Positions 56,980 to 64,000 of a stretch of DNA of 64,000 bases are shown here, one piece after another. The translations under genes were made by a program, and so were the position numbers. Source of the stretch: Heliocidaris erythrogramma (lineage: Eukaryota; Echinodermata; Echinoidea; Camarodonta; Echinometridae); assembly GCA_025617745.1 (NCBI GenBank), contig CM046853.1, positions 16,287,174 through 16,351,173 on the forward strand, written 5' to 3'. Under the pieces are notes generated by a model. That model was given only the letters and a program-made list of their open reading frames with translations, was not told the DNA's origin and did not search any database. How positions within the stretch are numbered: position 1 is the first letter of the stretch; each line of letters begins with the position of its first letter.

Positions 56980-57339
56980 CACACTTAGAATTAAAGGTTC
57001 AGGCTTGCACCCTAAATGCAACACTGGCAGCACCTTTTTGGGTGCAATCTTGCACCCTACATGAAAAGGGTGCAAAAATGCACCTTTTTGTTCTTGTTTG
57101 CACCCTAAAAGATGCAACTTTGCACCTTTAAGGGTGCAGAAACGTTTGCATCCAAAATGGTGCCAATTTGTACCTTTTCTTATAAAGGGTACAACTCTGC
57201 ACCCTCAAAGGGTGCAAATCGTCGCTAACTGCACCCTTAAATGTGCACAAAGCTTCTTATGGTGCAAAGTTGCACCCAAAAAGGTGCTGCCAGTGTTGCA
57301 TTTGAAAGGTGCAAAATTGTACCTTTATTTCTAAGTGTG
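56980..57339. mobile_element. 360-bp palindromic MITE of GGGTGCAA motifs
   Basis: Ends CACACTTAGAATTAAAGGT and, on the reverse strand of the right end, CACACTTAGAAATAAAGGT. Next in on both sides is AATGCAACACTGGCAGCACC. The middle is filled with GGGTGCAA/TTGCACCC in both orientations. CA lies outside both ends (56978-56979 and 57340-57341). The ends resemble 5974-6184. The overlapping ORFs are artefacts. Confidence 0.82.
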
Positions 57340-57566
57340 CATAACCCTGCCGATTTTATCGGCGTGGGTAATAAAAGGGAAAGAAAGAGAGAGAGAGGAG
57401 GGAGTTCCATTCAGATAGTATCAGGTGGAACATACGGTCTGTAAATGCCAATCATTTTGACAAAACTCCTGGCCACTGAGACTCTTATATTGCAAGGTAT
57501 AAGGAGTTGATAATATATAGACTGTCTTGTAATGATTAGATAAAATTACTTGTTTGTAACATTAAG
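57340..57566. other. Short unassigned sequence
   Basis: Contains AAAGAGAGAGAGAGG near 57385. Nothing else. Confidence 0.35.
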
Positions 57567-57920
57567 GTGGGTTTTCAAGATGCGAAGGTCGAAAAAATGG
57601 CAAAGTCCAACATTCTCCAAATGTGTCGCGAAAATTATGGAGCCGTACCATTCCTGCGCAGTTTGTGCGTAGTTCTCACAACGTATGTGCGAATGTCGTG
57701 TGTATAGTGCTGCAGAACCAAGGAGGTAGTTGACAGCTGCCTTGAGTTGATCAGTCTCTTCGTGAATAGTTCGATATCTCGTCACAGAATGAAGTCAGAC
57801 ACCTCGGCCATGCGCTTTATGTAGGCCAGATGTCACGTGGTGCGGATTTGCCGCCAAACATGCGGTAAACGTTCGAACTCCGTGAGGATGTCGCGGGAGC
57901 AAAACATTCGCAAAACGTTC

Positions 57921-59395
57921 CCCAGGTAACAGGCCCATGTGGGGCCCATATGGGCACCATCCGGGCCATCTGCGCAAAAGGGACCCCATATAAATCCCAT
58001 ATTATCCCTTGTAGGACCCATATGGGTTAACCCATTTTGAGATTTACTTGGGCCAGCCCATATGGGAACCATATGCGAAAAGACTGGGAAAATATGGGAA
58101 TGACATGTAAATGCCCATTATGGGTGTCATATGGGAATAAGCTGGGCAAACCCATCTGGGACTACATCTGTAAATGCCCATATGGGTATCATATGGGAAT
58201 AAGCTGGGCAAACCATCTGTGACACATATTCAAATGCCCATATGGGTATCATATGGGAATAAGCTGGGCAAACCCATCTGGGAAACATTTTTAAATGCCC
58301 ATATGGGTATCACACGGGACCAAGCTGGACAATCCCATCTGGGAAACATATATATTTGCCCAAATGGGTATCATATGGGAATAAGCTGGGCAAACCCATC
58401 TGTGAAACATATATATTTGCCCAAATGGGTATCATATGGGAATAAAATGGGCAGACCCATATGGGAAACATTTATAAATTTCCATATGGGTAGCATATGG
58501 GAATAAGCTGGGCGAAACCATATGGGAAAGACATGCAAATGCCCAAATTGGTATAACATGGGAGTAAGCTGGGCAAACCCATCTGGACAAAATATATATT
58601 TGCCCAAATGGGTATCATATGGGAATAAGCTGGGTAAACCCATCTGGGAAACATATATATTTGCCCAAATGGGTATCACATGGGAATAAAATGGGCAAAG
58701 CAATATGGGAATGACATGTAAATGCCCATATGGGTATTACATGTGAATAAACTGAGCAAACCGATATGGGAATGACATATGGGTATCATATGGGAATATG
58801 CTGGGAAAACAAAGTGGGGAAAGACATGTAAATGCTCAGATGGGTATCACATGGGAGTAGGCTTGGCAAACTCATCTGGGAAACATATATATTTGCCCAA
58901 ATGGAAATCATATGGGAATAAACTGGCAAACCGATATGGGAATTACATGTAAATGCCCATATGGGTATCATATGGGAATAAACTGGCAAACTCATCTGAG
59001 AAACATATATATTTGCCCAAATGGGAATCATATGGGAATAAACTGGCAAACCGATATGGGAATTACATGTAAATGCCCATATGGGTATCATATGGGAATA
59101 AACTGGGCAAACTAATCTGAGAAACATATATATTTGCCCAAATGGGAATCATATGGGAATAAACTGGCAAACCAATATGGGAATTACATGTAAATGCCCA
59201 TATGGGCAAGTCCATATGAGTATGATATTCGAAAGTCCAAATGGGTGTCATTTTGAAATGACCTGGGCAAACCCATATGTTAAAATATGTAAACCCCAAT
59301 GTGGGTATCATTATTGGAATGATCTGGGCGAACCCATGTGCGTAAGATGTGTAAATCATAAGCTGGGTAAAAACCCATATTCTTGAGGGGTACAT
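57921..59395 (+). repeat. CATATGGG minisatellite, 61-bp unit, about 20 copies
   Basis: The landmark GGGAATAAGCTGGGCAAAC recurs every 60-63 bp from about 58133. Each unit has CATATGGGTATCATATGGGA and a variable TAAATGCCC or TATATATTTGCCC. The left edge CCCAGGTAACAGGCCCAT mirrors the right edge of the array at 62513-63205. Open frames on both strands are repeat artefacts. Confidence 0.9.
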
Positions 59396-60306
59396 ACTTC
59401 TGACAAAAACTTATCAGCATACTATTAAAGATCTACATTGTACACATTTGCAAACTGAAGTCATATTTTGTTGTCATTATACTGGCCCTAAAGAACCCTA
59501 AAAGACGTAAAGAATGTGAGTACTGCTTAAGAGAAAATGAAAGCACCTCCCAACCCCATGTGTTTTGACCCCTAGTACAAATGATTGAGTCCACTTTTCA
59601 AAGCTGCGCCATCTTTTGAGGAAACGGTATTCCATTGCTACTACTTACGAAGGAAGCACTACATGTCCACCCTCCTACTCTTTGAAGGTAAGCTGCATTA
59701 TATCTTATTTCTTTCTAAATTCCACTATCTCTTTGATATTATTTAAAGTAGTCACTCGAAGAAAAATCACAACTGAAAATTAGTGACAAATTATATATGG
59801 ATGGAAAGATTACAATTTGAAAAACACAAATGATGTGTTGAAAAGTCATAAATATCCTGGAAAGGCTTAAAATGTAATTTCTAGAGACCCTTCTCAGACC
59901 CCCAAACCAAGCCAAACAACGGTCGTACGTAGTGAGGTCTGAAACATGACGTCACACCCTTCACAAATCTATGGGTTGCGCACGAGCGCTGGTTTACTCT
60001 GGTTTGTTTACTACACTACTGTACAGTACACGTTTGTTTTCTTGTGCTATTTATTGTCGGTCTTTCAGTTAATTATTCGATATCATTCGACATATCACTC
60101 AGGAGTGTCTCATCTTGAAACATAAAATATATCTGCGTGATTTTTTCAACTTTTATGAAGCAATAATCGGCTATAAACCAATTTCGCGAGTTATAAAATT
60201 GTGATTTCATTCGTTTCATACCCCCGAGGGAGGTGCATCCATCAATATCATTCCCGCAATTTGGTTTAATCTTTTCAAAATATATCCCCCCCCCCCCGAA
60301 ATTTAG

Positions 60307-60343
<37 letters not shown>

Positions 60344-61316
60344 TGAGTAGGCTTAATTATGACAGTGACAACCATGTCCGTGATTTTATCATTCACTTCA
60401 AATTAATATTTGCTGATAATATATATACAATGCATTCTCTCCTCTCTCCGCCCACCCCTCCTGTTTTTCACTTTCACTCTCTGTCTCTCTCCCTCTCTCT
60501 GTCCCTTGCTCCCTTCTCCTTTTGCTCTCAAGTAGACACCTAAAACGAGACTTGGGAAATTCTTCTTTGAAATGTTCAGTATTTCTTTATTTAATCATTA
60601 TGTATTATTATGTTTCATTGACTATATTGTTTCATCATTTAATTAACTCAACGAATGAACCAGTGTGAATGAGTAATTTTTTGAAGGAATTAACAAATGA
60701 GTGCATGAACGAAATGATAAATTAAATAGGCCTACATAAAAGAATATACTGGTAAAAGAACAAAATTGAATTATCATAGCGCAAAAAGGTTAAAGTTTGG
60801 AATCTTTGTGATACAACGAGTAAAATCCTGTGTGGAATATTTAGTTTTTTATAAAGACAATGAATGGAATCTTTCAAATTCTATTTTATAGCATTTCATT
60901 TATTTATACACGAAAATTAAAGAGGTGAAGAGAGGAAGAGAGAGAGGTGAGACTCGGGAATCTGAAAGAGAGGGAGGGAGTGCGAGAGAGAGGGGAGGGG
61001 GATGGAGAGGGGAGAGTGTAAGCTGAAAGAGAAGAATGAGAGGATGCCGCTGGGTGGGCAGAGATGTATGAAAGACTGAGAAAAGCTAAGAGCTGAAAGG
61101 AATGAAGAAGATAAACAGAGAGGGGAATATAAAGATCATATAAAATAATCATACCCCACCCTCGTAACTGATCAAAATATATTTAAAAGTGATTTTTGAA
61201 AAAAGGTTTAGATCGAACCTTAACTATGTACATACGAGTAACGATGAGCTAGGAATTAGTATTATTACTTGAAACTACACCTTTCGCATATCATAGAATC
61301 GCCACTAATGAACTGT
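59396..61316. other. Non-coding interior between the CATATGGG arrays, left part
   Basis: Includes a C tract near 60285, (GA)n at about 60312-60339, T/C-rich 60465-60535 and GA-rich 60918-61110. No gene. Confidence 0.45.
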
Positions 61317-61500
61317 GGAGGCGTTTTCCAACGAATAAAAAAGATAAGACAACTCCAGAGCAGCGACAACTCTCTTGTCGACGAGCTTGTCGCTCATCTT
61401 GGCAAAGACGGTGTTGTGAAACACCTCGCGGACAAGTTGAGGGATAGCACATGAGTTGTCGCCGTGCTGGAGTTATGACGCTTTCGTGAAACGGCCCCCT
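61317..61500. mobile_element. Diverged palindromic MITE
   Basis: GGAGGCGTTTTCCAACGAA with ACAACTCCAGAGCAGCGACA at the left parallels, on the reverse strand of the right end, GGGGGCCGTTTCACGAAAG with ATAACTCCAGCACGGCGACA. The centre has ACGGTGTTGTG. Confidence 0.6.
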
Positions 61501-61851
61501 GGTTCCCCTGGTTCACGGCCAAGTCACGATGAACTGGAATCAAATACCCAAGATCCTCTTCTTTCTGACTATTAATATTCAACGGTCCGCCGTGGACAAT
61601 AGTGAGTAACACTGGGAGTAACGCCTAAAAAAAATTGTTCGCAAATTAAAATTCCTCCCATAAAGCTTCTTTATTTACTAATGATTACTGACTATTTAAT
61701 GGGTAAAACTATGTAGAAATAAGTGAATACATGTTTGCATGAATGGGATTGATGGGGTACTTCATGGAAATCTAATTACTGCTTAGGAGTAAATTTCATG
61801 GGCATGTAAGAATAAGTGAAAATATATTTGCAGATCAATACAAAATACATG
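61501..61851. other. Unassigned sequence with a dispersed segment
   Basis: 61605-61690 is related to 28450-28545. 61715-61800 (AATACATGTTTGCATGAATG, GGAGTAAATTTCATGGG) is related to 62090-62185 in rearranged order. Confidence 0.45.
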
Positions 61852-61985
61852 TAATAATAATAATAATAATAATAGTAATACATTTATAAAGCGCAGTAAC
61901 TATCCAACAATTTGTATATATTCTACTGCGCTGCATGAGCTCCTGATATGCTTGTTATTAATTGAATAGAGTTTAGGGGCTGCAC
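61852..61985 (-). mobile_element. SINE 3' end with (TTA)n tail
   Basis: The minus strand reads GCAGCGCAGTAGAATATATA, ACTGCGCTTTATAAATG, then (TTA)n at 61852-61880. It resembles the 3' end of the SINE at 38621-38910 and lacks the tRNA-like head. Confidence 0.65.
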
Positions 61986-62512
61986 AAGCAAATGAGCAAT
62001 CACCCAGTGTTATGTATGTCGTTGCCCAACTTAAAAGTAAAATTCCCCAGTGATTTTTGTTTGATGAAAAAAAAAAAGGTTTACTTTTATAATCTAATTA
62101 CTACTCTGGAGTAAATTTATTGGGTATGTAGCAATAAGGGAATACATGTCAGCGTGAATGAGTTTGGTGGGGGTACTTCATAATGGCATGCTGAGATATT
62201 TGTTGACCGCGCAAACAGGTCTGTTTTCAAGACAAATTTACAGGCAATGCTCATTATTTGTGACATACATGTATGTACACAGGTTGCATGGCAGGTCACC
62301 GGCAAGTTATATTTTAAGTACCCCAAAATTTTCTTTTTAATGTTGTTGTTTTTTGTACTGGCAGAGCTGTGGTGAGAGGCTGATGATGATTGCATGATGA
62401 TCAAGTAGTCTTTGTGACCCATGTCTTTTCTTAAAAACAATTTAGGAGTTGTCCCCTTGTATCGATTGAATAGACCAATATAGGCATATTGTAAATCTCA
62501 GTTGCTAAATTA
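61986..62512. other. Unassigned sequence
   Basis: No gene supported; see the internal repeat noted at 61501-61851. Confidence 0.35.
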
Positions 62513-63205
62513 TGTCGGGCCCATGAGGGGCCCATGGGGGATGGCAATATATGGGAACAATCATACTGTTTCCACATATTACCCAGATGGATCCCAGATT
62601 AAACACAAAAATATATTGGGGCCCCATGGGGGCATTCCAGGGTAGGACCCATATGGGATAGCCCATATTTTACCCACATATTGCCCACATTTATACCCAG
62701 ATGGGCCCCAGGCTGAACCCATATTGGCCATCTGGGACCCACATGGGCCTTGGGTGCAAAATCTTATGGGGCCCATATGGGCATTCTCATGTGGGACCCA
62801 TATGGGAACCCACAGATAATACCCATATGGGATAGCCCATATTTTACCCACTTATTTCCCACATTTATACCCAAATGGGCCCCAGGCCGAACCCATATTG
62901 GACATCTGTGATGGCCCATATGGGACCCACATGGGTCTTGGGTGCAAAATCTTTTTGGGGCCCATATGGGCATTCCTGTGGACTACCCATATGGGATAGC
63001 CCATGTTTTACCCACTTATTTCCCACATTTATACCCAGATGGGCCCCAGGCCGAACCCATATTGGCCATCTGGAATGGCCCATATGGGACCCACATGGGT
63101 CTTGGGTGCAAAATCCTTTGGGGCCCATATGGGCATACCCATGTGGGCCCCATATGCAAACCCATATGGGGCCCACATGAGCCCCATATGGGCTTGCTAC
63201 CTGGG
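62513..63205 (+). repeat. CATATGGG array, right side, 160-185 bp units
   Basis: GGGTGCAAAATC recurs at about 62753, 62939 and 63099. Each unit has ACCCATATGGGATAGCCCAT, CACATTTATACCCA and CCCATATTGG. The right edge GGGCTTGCTACCTGGG mirrors the left edge of the 57921 array. Open frames on both strands are artefacts. Confidence 0.88.
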
Positions 63206-63744
63206 TCGTGAAAGCGTCGGTTTTGGTTCGTGTGTAGCTCGCGAATAGTTCTGGAATGCGTCATGCCATTAGCAAATTAATCGTCGCGAACGGTAGGCGA
63301 CAGAAAACAGAAGGCCTCGACGTGAAAGGCTCGCGTTTGCTTCTTTGGCGAAGTCACCTGTTCTCAAGAAGTATGTGAACAGTTCTTAAACAGTTCGAGA
63401 CATGCACGAGACATTCTCCAAACTGTCGGAATCTGTTTGGAGAATATTTTGCGAACATCACGCACGTCGTGAGTAGGTCGTGCGCTTATGACGAAACTTT
63501 TCAGACATTTTCGAAGGCAAATCACAAATCACGACCCGGATGCTGGAAACGTTCGCAAGAAATTTCAAACTTTCTCGAAATTCCCCCCGAGCTAAAAACG
63601 ACTTCCGCGAACAATAATATTGCTTCCGAAACCCCGCGCATGTTTGACGAAATGTTGGAGTCTAAAATACGAATGTTTGACTTTTGCCATTTTTTCAACA
63701 TTTGCATCCTTCGCGAATCGTTCGTGTGCCCCGTGAAAACCCAC

Positions 63745-64000
63745 GTATAGTGAGGTGATAATATACGGTGAATGTAAATGCATACAAATACATAAATCAT
63801 AAGAAATAATAAGAAACTGTCATACAAATCAAGAAGCGTACTGTTGATATTGCAAGAAACAATGTCATTGTTATTCTATTTTACCTGACCTAACTCATTA
63901 AGGTCACCATGTTGTTGGAACTTGAAAAATTTGAGGTAAATTTATAGGTATTTTTTTTATATACCCCAATCTCCCACAGTGAAATCAAGAAATATACTTA
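63745..64000. other. Unassigned sequence to the window end
   Basis: AT-rich. Nothing recognised. Confidence 0.35.

Larger units (their letters stand above)
57567..63744. repeat. CpG-rich inverted repeat split by a 5.3-kb insertion
   Basis: Left arm 57567-57920 and right arm 63206-63744 are CpG-rich. Outermost GTGGGTTTTCA (57567-57577) is mirrored by TGAAAACCCAC (63734-63744). Further in, GAAAAAATGGCAAAGTCCAAC mirrors GTTTGACTTTTGCC and its neighbours on the right. Both arms are dense in TTCGCGAA, GTTCG and CGAAC motifs. Open frames in the arms show no domain. Probably an old palindromic DNA element. Confidence 0.5.

Noticed and set aside
58037-59395. Many overlapping frames with MGI, YPYG and HMG repeats on both strands
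   Set aside because: They follow the 61-bp minisatellite; both strands are open because the unit is palindromic.
62579-63264. Frames rich in MGPIWV on both strands
   Set aside because: Translation of the right CATATGGG array.
1-64000. LTR retrotransposon, endogenous virus or Polinton-type element
   Set aside because: No LTR pair, protease, integrase, capsid or polymerase motif was seen; all RT sequences found belong to non-LTR or Penelope-like elements.

Overview
This is an AT-rich, intron-bearing animal genome window, crowded with transposable elements. It holds non-LTR retrotransposons of the L1/Tx1 and CR1/Jockey types, a Penelope-like fragment, a tRNA-derived SINE whose body ends in GCGC-AATATAAATG, many palindromic MITEs, and long poly-G/poly-C tracts. 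With a galactose-3-O-sulfotransferase-type gene, this suggests a marine invertebrate, most plausibly an echinoderm or related deuterostome. That assignment is inference. I see no rRNA, CRISPR, operon or bacterial feature.

Host coding content is small. The only gene I can defend is the terminal exon of a Gal3ST-like sulfotransferase on the + strand (2829-4239). It has a clear splice acceptor, both PAPS-binding motifs and an unusual lysine-rich C-terminal tail. Its earlier exon(s) were not found.

Layout. 1-1794: 5' part of a Tx1-like LINE (intact ORF1, start of ORF2). 1795-2137: dispersed repeat, second copy at 23206. 2829-4239: sulfotransferase exon. 5815-7306: degraded LINE split by a MITE. 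7307-10320: two T-rich minisatellite blocks around a palindromic zone. 10483-17097: two copies of one MITE, the second split by a 4.7-kb CR1/Jockey-group LINE. 17.3-25.4 kb: MITEs, including a hAT-type element with a perfect 8-bp target duplication. 25.4-26.6 kb: a 185-bp satellite. 26.9-33.9 kb: a 7-kb structure bounded by inverted arrays of a 145-bp repeat (foldback-like). 34.2-39.5 kb: MITEs and a SINE. 40.0-40.7 kb: Penelope-like GIY-YIG fragment. 41.8-42.1 kb: array of a 25-bp repeat. 45.8-50.7 kb: a Tx1-like LINE with A-tail, a 15-bp target duplication and a triplicated 3' UTR. 51.2-52.7 kb: the 25-bp array again, in opposite orientation, enclosing a captured piece of that LINE. 54.1-57.3 kb: more MITEs and LINE tails. 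57.6-63.7 kb: a CpG-rich inverted repeat split by a 5.3-kb unit bounded by CCCATATGGG-type minisatellites.

The window is best read as a layered record of insertions. At least three nestings can be read directly: MITE in LINE at 5.97 kb, LINE in MITE at 12.3 kb, and a LINE piece inside the 25-bp array at 51.7 kb. I found no convincing new multi-gene system. The most unusual objects are the two large inverted-array structures and the captured LINE piece. All percentages and alignments are by eye.
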